Assembly (NCBI GenBank): GCA_030683815.1
Contig: JAUXPJ010000018.1
Span: forward strand, 119,410-183,409
Source: Flavobacteriaceae bacterium
Lineage (GTDB): Bacteria; Bacteroidota; Bacteroidia; Flavobacteriales; Flavobacteriaceae
Reading direction: 5' to 3'
DNA length: 64,000 nt
Part shown: positions 55,246-64,000 of the stretch, piece by piece
Layout of the letters: each line of letters begins with the position of its first letter
Numbering within the stretch: the first letter of the stretch is position 1
Notes under the pieces: model-generated
Databases searched by the model: none
What the model was told of the DNA's origin: nothing
What the model saw: the letters and a program-made list of their open reading frames with translations, nothing else
Position numbers and translations under genes: made by a program

Positions 55246-56571
55246 ATGAAAAAACTTTCACTTATAATAATTCTATTCGGAATTATATTTCAAACATCAG
55301 CACAACAAAAAATTTGGTCTCTAGAAGAAGCTGTAAATTATGCGCTCACCAACAATTTATCGATAAAACAAGCTGAACTCACTACTGATTTAAGAAATGA
55401 AGATATTATTGCTGCAAAAGGAAATAGACTTCCTTCTTTAAGTGCCAATTCTTCCGAATCATTTTCGTTTGGATCTTCTATCGATAATGGAAATGTCAGA
55501 ATCTCCAGAAATCGGAATTCAACCAATTTTGGCGTTTCATCATCAGTAATACTTTTTAACGGATTTAGAAATTTAAATACCGTTAAACAAGCCGAGTTGG
55601 GTCATGAAGCCAGTATTCTCAGTTTAGAGAAAATAAAAAATGACATCTCTTTAAATGTGGTGAATTATTATCTCAATATTTTATTTAATAAAGAAAGTGT
55701 CAAAGTAGCGCAAGAACAATTGCAAATTAGCAAACTTCAACTCAATAGAACTAAACAGTTGGTAGCCGAAGGTGTCAAACCTAAAGGCGATCTACTGGAA
55801 GCCGAAGCCACTTTAGCGAATGACGAAGAAAAATTAGTGAGTGCACAAAACAGTTTAGACTTATCACTGTTGAGTTTAGCACATCTTTTACAAATTTCAC
55901 CTAAAAATTTTGATGTTCAGGAGGTAAAATTAAACATCTCATCTCTTACTTTAAAATACAATAATACTGATGCTGTTTTTGATAAAGCAGTTGCTGAAAA
56001 ACCTGAAATTAAAAGTGCTGAATTGGATGTTGAAAATGCTGTTTTAGGAATTGATATCGCTAAATCATTATACTATCCAACGCTGTCATTAGGTTATAAT
56101 TTCAGCACTTTTTATGGACACACACAAGGACTTCCAAACCAATCAAGTTTTATGGATCAATTTGAAGACAATAAAAGTCATAATGTAAATTTATCGCTTA
56201 ATATTCCTGTATTTAACGGATTTAAAACCAAATCCGGTGTTTCAAAAGCAGCTATCAATTCAAGATTGGCTTCTTACACATTGGATAGTGAAAAATTAAA
56301 ACTTCGAGAAACAATTGAACGTGCCTATACCGATGCAAAAGCCGCTTTAAATCAATATATCGCTTCAGAAAAATCGGTTCTGGCGCAACAAGAATCTTTT
56401 AAAAATGCACAAGAACGCTTTAATTTAGGTGCCATGACTTCTTTTGATTTTGAACAAGTCAGAAGCAGATTGGTCAACGCGCAATCAAACTTTATCAACG
56501 CTAAATACAACTTTGTATTCAAGACCAAATTGTTGGAATTTTATTACGGAATTCCGATTGTTTTAGAATAG
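55246..56571 (+). CDS. TolC-family outer membrane efflux protein
   Basis: The 441-residue protein has a signal peptide (ends near QTSAQ) and two OEP repeats of long helices, visible as LEEAVNYALTNNLSIKQAEL and the second-half SLSLNIPVFNGFKTKSGVSK. The trimeric channel would connect an inner membrane pump to the outside. No membrane-fusion or RND/ABC partner is encoded next to it in this window; a terminator follows directly, so the pump must be elsewhere. Confidence 0.9.
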   Translation: MKKLSLIIILFGIIFQTSAQQKIWSLEEAVNYALTNNLSIKQAELTTDLRNEDIIAAKGNRLPSLSANSSESFSFGSSIDNGNVRISRNRNSTNFGVSSSVILFNGFRNLNTVKQAELGHEASILSLEKIKNDISLNVVNYYLNILFNKESVKVAQEQLQISKLQLNRTKQLVAEGVKPKGDLLEAEATLANDEEKLVSAQNSLDLSLLSLAHLLQISPKNFDVQEVKLNISSLTLKYNNTDAVFDKAVAEKPEIKSAELDVENAVLGIDIAKSLYYPTLSLGYNFSTFYGHTQGLPNQSSFMDQFEDNKSHNVNLSLNIPVFNGFKTKSGVSKAAINSRLASYTLDSEKLKLRETIERAYTDAKAALNQYIASEKSVLAQQESFKNAQERFNLGAMTSFDFEQVRSRLVNAQSNFINAKYNFVFKTKLLEFYYGIPIVLE

Positions 56572-56593
56572 TTTACAAACTTTTTTATCTTAA

Positions 56594-56621
56594 AAAAACA
56601 TCTGAAATTTCGGATGTTTTT
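56594..56621 (+). terminator. Terminator after the TolC-family gene
   Basis: AAAAACATC and GATGTTTTT pair around TGAAATTTCG, followed by T-rich sequence. Confidence 0.75.
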
Positions 56622-56643
56622 TATTTATACAATCAGCTTGATG

Positions 56644-56651
56644 TATATTTG
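56644..56651 (+). promoter_or_regulatory. -7 box of tsaB promoter
   Basis: TATATTTG, 16 bases before the TTG at 56667. It excludes an in-frame TTG at 56649. Confidence 0.6.
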
Positions 56652-56666
56652 CAAAAAAATAAAACC

Positions 56667-57335
56667 TTGGCACTCATTCTCAATATTGAAACCGCATCAA
56701 AAAATTGCTCTGTAAGTATTTCTGATCATGGTAAAATTATCGCGTTAAAAGAAATCAATGAAAGTGGTTTTTCGCATGCCGAAAATTTACATCCCCTTAT
56801 TGAAGATGTTTTGAAAACAGCAAATCTCAACATCAAAAATATAGATGCGGTTGCAGTGAGCAAAGGTCCGGGTTCTTATACCGGTTTGCGAATTGGCGTT
56901 TCTGCGGCTAAAGGAATTTGTTTTGCTGCTGACAAGCCGCTTATCAGTATCAATACACTTAAAATTCTTGCCTCACAACTTGCTGTTGAAAAAGGGATTA
57001 TTGTTCCGATGTTAGACGCGCGCAGAATGGAGGTTTACTCAGCTGTTTATAATCATCAACATATTTTACAACGAAAAACGGAAGCAGAAATTTTAAATGA
57101 AATCTCCTTTAAAAGTTATTTAGATTCAGAAAAAGTGTATTTTTTGGGTGATGGAACTGAAAAATGTCAATCAGTTATCAATCATCCAAATGCTGTTTTT
57201 TTATTAAATACATTTCCATCTGCCAATGAAATGGGAAGTTTATCCGAAGAAAAATTTCAGAAAAAAGAATTTGAAGATGTGGCTTATTTTGAACCGTTTT
57301 ACCTAAAAGATTTTGTGACCACCATGAAACTTTAA
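56667..57335 (+). CDS. tsaB: tRNA threonylcarbamoyladenosine biosynthesis protein TsaB
   Basis: The 222-residue ASKHA-fold protein activates TsaD in making t6A37 on ANN-decoding tRNAs. Visible marks are ILNIETASKNCSVSI at the start and SKGPGSYTGLRIGVSAAKGI near residues 70-90, which is diagnostic of TsaB. Start is the TTG at 56667, giving MALILNIETA, which matches the family and lies just after the -7 box; no ATG is available. Confidence 0.9.
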   Translation: MALILNIETASKNCSVSISDHGKIIALKEINESGFSHAENLHPLIEDVLKTANLNIKNIDAVAVSKGPGSYTGLRIGVSAAKGICFAADKPLISINTLKILASQLAVEKGIIVPMLDARRMEVYSAVYNHQHILQRKTEAEILNEISFKSYLDSEKVYFLGDGTEKCQSVINHPNAVFLLNTFPSANEMGSLSEEKFQKKEFEDVAYFEPFYLKDFVTTMKL

Positions 57336-57417
57336 AACGAGCTTACTTATCAACCGATTGTTAAAAACAAATTCATTTTCAGCCAAAATCATAACATTAA
57401 CTTAACATTGAGAAATG

Positions 57418-57425
57418 TAATTTTG
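57418..57425 (+). promoter_or_regulatory. -7 box of phosphate transporter gene
   Basis: TAATTTTG, 25 bases before the ATG at 57451. Confidence 0.5.
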
Positions 57426-57450
57426 TACCAAAATTTGAAAATCACGTTTT

Positions 57451-59697
57451 ATGGAGAATTATTATTATATGTTAATTGTTGCTTTAGGATTTTTAGCCAT
57501 CCTGGATTTAGTGGTTGGTGTAAGCAACGATGCTGTTAACTTTTTAAATTCAGCCATTGGTTCTAAGGCAGTTTCAATGCGTACCATTTTAATTGTAGCA
57601 AGTATAGGAATTGTTTTAGGCGCCATTTCTTCAAGTGGTATGATGGAAGTTGCCAGAAGCGGTATTTTTGTTCCGGGCAAGTTTTATTTCAGTGAAATCA
57701 TGATCATTTTTATGGCAGTAATGCTTACTGATATCATTTTACTCGATCTCTTTAACACACTGGGATTACCAACATCTACGACCGTTTCAATTGTTTTTGA
57801 ATTATTAGGAGCTGCGGTTGCGATGGCTTTAATAAAAATTTCTGTTGATAGCCAGTTAACTACAGCTAACTTACTCGATTTTATAAACCAGACAAAAGCG
57901 ATTGAAATTATCTCCGGAATTTTAATCTCAGTTGTAATAGCTTTTACTGTGGGTGCTTTGGTACAATTTTTAACGCGCTTACTGTTAACTTTCAATTTTG
58001 AAAAAAGACCTAAGTATTATGCTGCTATTTTTGGTGGATTATCATTAATTTCTATCACCTATTTTATCGTTTTAAAAAGTTTTAAAGGTACTGCTTTTGA
58101 TCTTTTTGGCAGTTATTTTGAAAGTCATAAGTTATTAATCTTTGGCGCCGGTTTTGTTATTTGGGCTGCCCTTTCCTATTTATTAATTGCCTTATTCAGA
58201 GTAAATATTTATAAAATAATTATTGTAGCAGGAACCTTTGCTTTAGCTATGGCGTTTGCCGGAAATGATTTGGTTAATTTTATTGGAGTTCCAATAGCGG
58301 CCTTTAATTCGTACGAAGCTTGGAGTGCATCCGGAGTTTTAGCAACAGAATACAGTATGGATGCTTTGGCCGGTAAGGTACCAACACCAACGTTTTTTTT
58401 ATTTATGGCAGGTGTCATTATGGTATTAACTTTATGGTTTTCAAAAAAAGCCCGTTCAGTAGCTGCTACAGAGGTTAACTTAGCGCGTCAAGATCATGGT
58501 TATGAGCGCTTTGAACCGAATCCTTTATCAAGAGTTATCGTTCGATTTTTTGTTTCATCGGCAAAAGTATCTGAAAAGATAATGCCAAAATCCATTCAAG
58601 ATTGGATTGAAAGTAAATTTGAAAAACCTGTTGTAGAATTACCAAAGAACAAAACCTATGAAATGCCCGCTTTTGATATGGTTCGCGCTTCAACCAATTT
58701 AATGGTGGCCGGGGTTTTAATTGCTTTTGCCACATCTTTAAAGTTGCCGTTATCCACCACTTACGTAACTTTTATGGTAGCAATGGGTACTTCTTTAGCC
58801 GATAGAGCTTGGGGAAGAGACAGCGCTGTTTATAGAGTGTCTGGTGTTTTAAGCGTTATTGGAGGATGGTTTTTTACAGCATTCATGGCTTTTACCGCTG
58901 CGGCTGTTTTTACTTATTTTATTAATCTTGGTGGTAGCGCAGTTATTGCCTTTTTACTTATGTTGGTCATGTTTAATTTGATAAGAAACTACTTATCACA
59001 TGCTAAAAAATATAATGAAGAAGAACGAAAAAAATTCATTAAGAATTCTGATGTAAAAAATATCCAAAGTGTTATCAATGAGAGCTCTGAACATATTTCT
59101 CAGGTTGTAAAACGTGTTAATAAACTTTATACCAACGTGGTTGAAGATTTAAGTACCCATGACTTAAATAAATTGTCTAAAACCAACAAACACGTTAAAA
59201 AATTAAATGAAGAAATAGATGAATTAAAAGACGATGTTTTCTATTTTATCAAATCTTTAGACGATTCTTCTGTAAATGCAAGTCGTTTTTACATTATGGT
59301 CTTGGGTTATTTGCAAGATGTTACACAATCAATCAGCTATATTTCCAAATCTAGCCATAAGCATGTACAAAACAATCATCCAAACTTAAAAGCAAGTCAA
59401 ATTTCCGACTTGAAATACATCAACACGGAATTAAGTGAAATGCTAAAAGCCATTGAAGAGGCCTTTGGAACTCAATCTTTTGAAGCTCTTTCCAATATCA
59501 TCAATGAAAAACAAGATTTGTTTAATGATGTTTCTAACTCTATTGAAAAACAAGTTTCAAGAATCAGAACTGAAGAATCGAGTCCAAAAAATACTACTTT
59601 ATATTTTGGAATTTTACTAGAAACTAAAGACTTAATAAATGCAATCATGAATATTCTTCACTTATATGAAGAATTTAATAGCGCTTCAAAAAAGTAA
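57451..59697 (+). CDS. PiT-type inorganic phosphate transporter with PhoU-like C-terminal domain
   Basis: The 748-residue protein has 11 or 12 membrane helices and the two PiT signatures: GVSNDAVNFLNSAIGSKA (Asn26/Asp27) and FAGNDLVNFIGVP (Asn272/Asp273). Residues after about 525 form a soluble helical domain of PhoU/DUF47 type. In most bacteria the PhoU-like partner is a separate small gene (pit accessory protein), so this is a natural fusion. It imports phosphate with protons or sodium. It is monocistronic with a strong terminator. Confidence 0.9.
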   Translation: MENYYYMLIVALGFLAILDLVVGVSNDAVNFLNSAIGSKAVSMRTILIVASIGIVLGAISSSGMMEVARSGIFVPGKFYFSEIMIIFMAVMLTDIILLDLFNTLGLPTSTTVSIVFELLGAAVAMALIKISVDSQLTTANLLDFINQTKAIEIISGILISVVIAFTVGALVQFLTRLLLTFNFEKRPKYYAAIFGGLSLISITYFIVLKSFKGTAFDLFGSYFESHKLLIFGAGFVIWAALSYLLIALFRVNIYKIIIVAGTFALAMAFAGNDLVNFIGVPIAAFNSYEAWSASGVLATEYSMDALAGKVPTPTFFLFMAGVIMVLTLWFSKKARSVAATEVNLARQDHGYERFEPNPLSRVIVRFFVSSAKVSEKIMPKSIQDWIESKFEKPVVELPKNKTYEMPAFDMVRASTNLMVAGVLIAFATSLKLPLSTTYVTFMVAMGTSLADRAWGRDSAVYRVSGVLSVIGGWFFTAFMAFTAAAVFTYFINLGGSAVIAFLLMLVMFNLIRNYLSHAKKYNEEERKKFIKNSDVKNIQSVINESSEHISQVVKRVNKLYTNVVEDLSTHDLNKLSKTNKHVKKLNEEIDELKDDVFYFIKSLDDSSVNASRFYIMVLGYLQDVTQSISYISKSSHKHVQNNHPNLKASQISDLKYINTELSEMLKAIEEAFGTQSFEALSNIINEKQDLFNDVSNSIEKQVSRIRTEESSPKNTTLYFGILLETKDLINAIMNILHLYEEFNSASKK

Positions 59698-59726
59698 ACT
59701 TAATTACTTAATCATTTAATGTTTTA

Positions 59727-59765
59727 CCCATAACCGATAATTTTTATTTATCGGTTATGGGTTTT
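59727..59765 (+). terminator. Terminator after the phosphate transporter
   Basis: CCCATAACCGATAA pairs perfectly with TTATCGGTTATGGG (14-base stem), followed by TTTT. It is the strongest hairpin seen in the window. Confidence 0.9.
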
Positions 59766-59783
59766 ATTTGCCTTATTATTTAT

Positions 59784-59791
59784 TATATTTG
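59784..59791 (+). promoter_or_regulatory. -7 box of hybrid kinase gene
   Basis: TATATTTG, 39 bases upstream of the ATG at 59831. Confidence 0.55.
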
Positions 59792-59830
59792 AAAAACTTC
59801 TAGTATTTTATCTTCTTATAACAATTGTTT

Positions 59831-62524
59831 ATGCAAACAAATGATGCCAATTACCTTTTTTATGAATTAATTGAAAACTCAAATGACTTTATATACACCA
59901 TCAATGCCGATGGCTTTATTACTTATGCCAATAACAAGTTACTAGATACATTAGGAGTTTCTGTTCAAGAAATTTTAAACACTCATTATATAGATTTCGT
60001 TCATCAAGATTATAAAGATTATGTTTTAAATTTTTATAACAATCAATTAAAACATAAAAAAGAAAACACCTATTTAGAGTTTATTCTGGTTAATAAGAAA
60101 GGTGAGGAATTGTGGATTGGACAAGAAGTTAAAACCATTTTTACCAATGCGTTGTTTAGTTGTTATTATGTAATTGGTCGTGATATTAATAAAGCAAAAG
60201 TAAAACAATTAAAATACGTAAAATTAGTACAAACGCTGTCTTCTTTATTTAAAAATATTGATGCCGGTATTTTATTAATTGATGAAAATGGAAAAATAGT
60301 TTATGCTAACCAGCGATATCTGAATATATTTGATATTCACACTCCTTTAAATCAATATCTAGGGGTTACTGCCAATGAATTAACTCAAGAAAGCTCTGTC
60401 CATTTTGAAAACCCATCACACAATTTATCCCGTGTTTTTACACTTTTGAATGAACGAAAACTCGTTAGAAAAGAAGAAGTTAAATTCAAAAACGGAAATA
60501 TTTATGAAAGAGATTACATTCCAATTTTTGAAACGGGTGTTTATAAAGGACACTTTTGGATGTACTATAATGTAACTACTGAAAAACAACTTACAGCAGA
60601 ACTTAATAATTACAAATACGCCTTGGATCAGTCATCAATTGTAGTAATTGCTGATAAAGATGGAATTATAACGAATGTAAATGATAAGTTTTGTGATATT
60701 TCTAAATATACAAAAGAAGAACTTGTTGTTAACAAAATGAGTCTTATCAATTCATCTTATCATTCAGATGAGTTTTTTGAAAATTTATGGGATACCATCA
60801 AAAGTGGTAAAGTATTAAGAACTGAAATCAGAAATAAAACAAAAAAAGGCGATTATTATTGGGTTGATTCTACTGTTATTCCATTTGTTGATGAAAACAA
60901 TATTCCTTTTCAATACGTTGCAATTCAATCTGATATTACTTCTAAAAAAGAATTTGAAGACCAATTGGTTCATGCCAAACAAGATGCTGAAAATTCACTA
61001 AAAATCAAAGAAGAGTTCATTTCTAATATGAGTCATGAAATTAGAACTCCAATGAATGCTTTAATTGGTTTTACTGATTTGTTGCTCGAAACTGAATTAT
61101 CTGCCGAACAAAGAGAACACTTAGTAACGATTAAAAACTCTGAAAAATTACTTTTAACCCTCATCAATGATATTTTAGACCTTGCTAAATTAGAATCCGG
61201 AAAAATTTATTTAGAAAGTATTCCATTCAATATTCATGATACATTACATGAAGTTGTTAAATTATTACGTGTAAATGCTGAAGACAAAAAAATAGAACTG
61301 GAGCTATTTATCAACTCAAAAGTACCTCAAATGATTATTGGCGATACAACTCGAATTCAGCAAATTATGTTAAATACCGTTGGAAATGCTATTAAATTTA
61401 CAGAAAAAGGAGAGGTTTCTATTTACGTTAAAAGTATAGTTTCCAATCACAGAGAAGTGACCATTACTTTTGAAATTAAAGATACGGGCATTGGTATTCC
61501 TAAAAGCAAATTAGACACTATTTTTGATTCTTTTGAACAAGCATCAAACAGCACAACAAGATTATATGGCGGAACCGGACTCGGCTTATCTATTGTAAAG
61601 AAACTGGTAAATAGTATGCAAGGAGAAATAACAGTTGATAGCGAAGTTGGGGTTGGAAGTTCATTTAAAATCAGAATTCCGTTTAAAATAGTAGAGAATA
61701 GTTCTGGAATAATAGCACAGATAATGCCTCAAAAGAAAAACGAAGAATTACCTCCGCTAAATTTAAAAGTACTTTTAGTTGAAGACAATAAAACAAATCA
61801 AATATTAGCTCATACCCGTTTATCCCGATGGAATTGCGAAGTTCTTATTGCAAATCACGGTCAAGAAGCGATGGAACTTCTTGAAAAACATCCATTTGAT
61901 GTTGTTTTAATGGATATCCAAATGCCAATTATGAATGGTTTTGATACAACTTCAGCTATTCGTTCTTCAGAAAATACTAATTATAATCAGATTCCAATAA
62001 TAGCAATGACAGCGCATGCATCACATAAAGAAGCTGAAAGAGCGATAAAAAGAGGTATGAACGATTATATTTTTAAACCCTTTGATTCAGAAGTTTTACA
62101 CAAAAAAATACTTAAATACACAACTGAAGCTAAACTGATAAATGAAAATAGTGTCACAGAAACTGCTTTCATTGAAGAAAAATTATTAGATTTAAAATTC
62201 TTACGAGAAGAAACCTTTAATGATAAAGAGATAATTGAAAATATTTTAAATTCCTTTTTAGATGATTTTGAAGATTTTATCAACAAATGTGAAATTGAAA
62301 TTGAGAATCAAAATTGGGATCATGTTTATGCTTTAACACATAAAATTAAACCAAGTATCAGTATGTTAAGTATTAATAAACTGATACCTTTAATAGCTGA
62401 AATTGATTATAAAAGCAAAAACCTAATAAATGTAGCGCAAGTTTCAGATTTATTTCAAGAATGTAAATCACATGTTGTGAATATTAAGAAAGAAATTAAC
62501 GATGAAATTAAAAATCTAAATTAA
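59831..62524 (+). CDS. Hybrid histidine kinase with three PAS domains, receiver and Hpt
   Basis: The 897-residue cytosolic kinase has three PAS domains (about 8-120, 140-250, 260-375; the third has the DQSSIVVIADKDGIITNVND motif). HisKA has His402 in SNMSHEIRTPMNALIGF, followed by HATPase (about 510-620; DTGIGIPKSK, GGTGLGLSI), a receiver with Asp695 and an Hpt-like tail with His837 in ALTHKIKPSISML. Having all relay sites in one chain implies an internal phosphorelay ending at the Hpt. The adjacent downstream response regulator is the likely output. Start is ATG 59831 rather than the TTG six bases earlier. Confidence 0.9.
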   Translation: MQTNDANYLFYELIENSNDFIYTINADGFITYANNKLLDTLGVSVQEILNTHYIDFVHQDYKDYVLNFYNNQLKHKKENTYLEFILVNKKGEELWIGQEVKTIFTNALFSCYYVIGRDINKAKVKQLKYVKLVQTLSSLFKNIDAGILLIDENGKIVYANQRYLNIFDIHTPLNQYLGVTANELTQESSVHFENPSHNLSRVFTLLNERKLVRKEEVKFKNGNIYERDYIPIFETGVYKGHFWMYYNVTTEKQLTAELNNYKYALDQSSIVVIADKDGIITNVNDKFCDISKYTKEELVVNKMSLINSSYHSDEFFENLWDTIKSGKVLRTEIRNKTKKGDYYWVDSTVIPFVDENNIPFQYVAIQSDITSKKEFEDQLVHAKQDAENSLKIKEEFISNMSHEIRTPMNALIGFTDLLLETELSAEQREHLVTIKNSEKLLLTLINDILDLAKLESGKIYLESIPFNIHDTLHEVVKLLRVNAEDKKIELELFINSKVPQMIIGDTTRIQQIMLNTVGNAIKFTEKGEVSIYVKSIVSNHREVTITFEIKDTGIGIPKSKLDTIFDSFEQASNSTTRLYGGTGLGLSIVKKLVNSMQGEITVDSEVGVGSSFKIRIPFKIVENSSGIIAQIMPQKKNEELPPLNLKVLLVEDNKTNQILAHTRLSRWNCEVLIANHGQEAMELLEKHPFDVVLMDIQMPIMNGFDTTSAIRSSENTNYNQIPIIAMTAHASHKEAERAIKRGMNDYIFKPFDSEVLHKKILKYTTEAKLINENSVTETAFIEEKLLDLKFLREETFNDKEIIENILNSFLDDFEDFINKCEIEIENQNWDHVYALTHKIKPSISMLSINKLIPLIAEIDYKSKNLINVAQVSDLFQECKSHVVNIKKEINDEIKNLN

Positions 62525-62563
62525 TCTTGTGAAATGAGCATAACGAAATTTTTGTGAATTTCA

Positions 62564-62579
62564 TCCCGATAAATCGGGA
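62564..62579. repeat. Palindrome in the kinase-regulator spacer
   Basis: TCCCGATAAATCGGGA is a perfect inverted repeat without a T run. A second possible stem, GAGCGC with GAGCGC-like bases, lies near 62609-62628. It may be a transcript-processing or attenuating structure. Confidence 0.4.
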
Positions 62580-62665
62580 CAAGTTATGATAATTAAAATT
62601 TATAGTGAGCGCCTGTGCTGAGCGCAATCGGAGCGAAGTAGAACTAAACAATAAATAATCAACTT

Positions 62666-63037
62666 ATGAAAGAAAAAGTATTATTAGCAGAAGACGATAA
62701 AACATTATCGTTGTTATTAAAATTCCGACTTGAAAAAGAAGGTTACCAAACCATTACGGCTGCCGATGGCAATGAGGCTAAAAAATTAATTGAAGAACAC
62801 CAACCCGATATTATCTTAACCGATATTATGATGCCTTTTTCAAGCGGTTTAGAAGTCATTTCATTTGTTAAAGACACCTTACAAAGAGACACTCCAATTG
62901 TTGTTTTTTCTGCAGCCGGACAAGAAGAAATGGTTTTAAAAGCATTTAATTTAGGAGCAACAGATTTTATGAGTAAACCATTTAGCCCCAATGAATTAAT
63001 TATAAGAATTAAACGAATACTTATGCAGAAAAAATAA
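62666..63037 (+). CDS. Single-domain response regulator
   Basis: The 123-residue receiver has acidic pocket EDD at 9-11, phospho-acceptor Asp53 in IILTDIMMPFSSG, and switch residues VVFSAAG and MSKPFSP. It has no output domain. It is 141 bases downstream of the Hpt-bearing hybrid kinase and six bases before a membrane HEAT-repeat gene, which suggests a relay that controls an adjacent membrane complex rather than transcription. Confidence 0.9.
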   Translation: MKEKVLLAEDDKTLSLLLKFRLEKEGYQTITAADGNEAKKLIEEHQPDIILTDIMMPFSSGLEVISFVKDTLQRDTPIVVFSAAGQEEMVLKAFNLGATDFMSKPFSPNELIIRIKRILMQKK

Positions 63038-63043
63038 GTTTAT

Positions 63044-64000
63044 ATGCAAGATTTTTTTGAAACTATACTTCCTAATCTGTTTTCTGCTTTTTTAACTTTA
63101 CCCCTATTAATTCAGATTATTTGGGTGATAATTCTCCTCGAGATAATTATGATTATTGCATCGCTGATATATCTCACGTTGATAAGAAAACGATATCAAC
63201 AAAAAAACCAGGAACAAAAAGCACTAACCGAAAAATATCAAGAAATATTAATCAATTACATTTATTTGACAGAGGATGAAGCTGATGAAAAAATAAACAC
63301 TAAAAAGCTTCTGAAAAAAGCTATCAAAAATAATTCAGACCGACAAATAATTAAAGGTTTAATTCTCACTCTTCATAATGATTTATCAGGAGAATTAGCT
63401 GATTTTTTAGAAGCATTATACTACGACTTAGATTTAGTGAAATACTCCTTAAAAAAAATGAATAGTTCTGTTTGGTATATCAAAATAAAAGGAATTAGAG
63501 AAGTTACCCAAATGAAGGTAAAAGATGTCTATACCGAAACTTTAAAACTCATCAACCATAAAAATCAATTGCTTCGAAGTGAAGCACAACTTACTATGGT
63601 AAAACTCTACCAGTTTGAAGGATTAAAATTTTTAGACACCTTAGAATTTCCAATTACCGAGTGGCAACAAATACAACTTATTGAAGAAATACAATCAATC
63701 CGTAACCAAGAAGTACCGGATTTAACTAATTGGCTTCATTCAAAAAATGACTCTGTCATCTGTTTTGCTTTGAAATTGGTGAGATTATTCAATCAGATTC
63801 AACTGAAAGATGATATGATAAAATTAGTGTTGCATCCATCAGAAAAAGTGCGCAGAACCTCAATCAGCGTGCTTGGATATTTCAAAATTTTAGAAGCTAA
63901 AACCGTTTTAAAACAGATTTTTAAAAAATCATCACCAGAAACGCAGCTTTATATTATACAAGCATTATCTCAATTGTCTGAAAAAAAGGATATTCCATTC
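63044..64000 (+). CDS. Membrane-anchored HEAT-repeat protein (3' end cut off)
   Basis: At least 319 residues are visible; the frame is open to the window end. An N-terminal helix (about 21-46, LIQIIWVIILLEIIMIIASL) anchors it. After a charged linker, helical repeats follow, for example NSSVWYIKIKGIREVTQMKV and HPSEKVRRTSISVLGYFKIL, in the HEAT/PBS-lyase style. In other Flavobacteria, as I recall, such a gene precedes a membrane glycosyltransferase, but that region lies outside the window. It is six bases after the response regulator gene. Confidence 0.7.
   Translation, partial: MQDFFETILPNLFSAFLTLPLLIQIIWVIILLEIIMIIASLIYLTLIRKRYQQKNQEQKALTEKYQEILINYIYLTEDEADEKINTKKLLKKAIKNNSDRQIIKGLILTLHNDLSGELADFLEALYYDLDLVKYSLKKMNSSVWYIKIKGIREVTQMKVKDVYTETLKLINHKNQLLRSEAQLTMVKLYQFEGLKFLDTLEFPITEWQQIQLIEEIQSIRNQEVPDLTNWLHSKNDSVICFALKLVRLFNQIQLKDDMIKLVLHPSEKVRRTSISVLGYFKILEAKTVLKQIFKKSSPETQLYIIQALSQLSEKKDIPF

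Overview
The window is a 64 kb stretch of an AT-rich chromosome from a member of the Bacteroidota, most likely Flavobacteriaceae. The evidence is TAnnTTTG -7 promoter boxes, start codons without Shine-Dalgarno sequences, TonB/CarboxypepD_reg receptors, OmpA proteins with thrombospondin type-3 repeats, a complete bat (BatA-E) operon, and tRNA genes that do not encode CCA.

Left part (1-23.6 kb): a partial LytTR-type response regulator, a hemolysin III/PAQR membrane protein overlapping a PlsC acyltransferase, trpS, a Tas-like aldo-keto reductase, pgk, holB, the remains of an IS1182-type transposase, then an AddA-like helicase-nuclease and its AddB-like partner separated by kbl and two tandem OmpA paralogues. 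After these come an alpha/beta hydrolase, a TPR lipid/envelope-type secreted protein, tRNA-Ala, an enoyl-CoA hydratase with a 54-residue membrane peptide, queD, pth, rplY and prs.

Middle (23.7-41.3 kb): tRNA-Leu(CAA), a TPR sensor kinase, a HupE/UreJ-like protein, a dCMP deaminase-ctpA-lpxH run, a large TonB-dependent receptor facing away, and the eight-gene moxR-DUF58-batD-like-batA-batB-batC-batD-batE operon, then cvpA.

Accessory region (41.3-54.7 kb): all genes are on the minus strand and look unlike their surroundings. The first part has an oxidoreductase, an acetyltransferase and two gene fragments (WYL-associated-like and KTSC) with structured, attC-like spacers. The second part is a signalling island: cheR, a receiver-less cheB, a 1218-residue hybrid kinase with three receivers, a receiver-PAS-kinase, a GxxExxY protein, an Rcp-type response regulator, a decayed receiver gene and an 847-residue hybrid kinase. 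There is no CheA, CheW, MCP or flagellar gene, so the methylation pair probably serves the hybrid kinase rather than classical chemotaxis. The island stops beside two minus-strand tRNA genes (Leu-UAA, Gly-GCC).

Right part (54.8-64 kb): a TolC-family porin, tsaB, a PiT phosphate transporter with a fused PhoU-like tail, a PAS-rich hybrid kinase with Hpt domain, a single-domain response regulator and the start of a membrane-anchored HEAT-repeat protein. All readings are by eye from sequence motifs. No alignment, codon-usage or GC computation was run.
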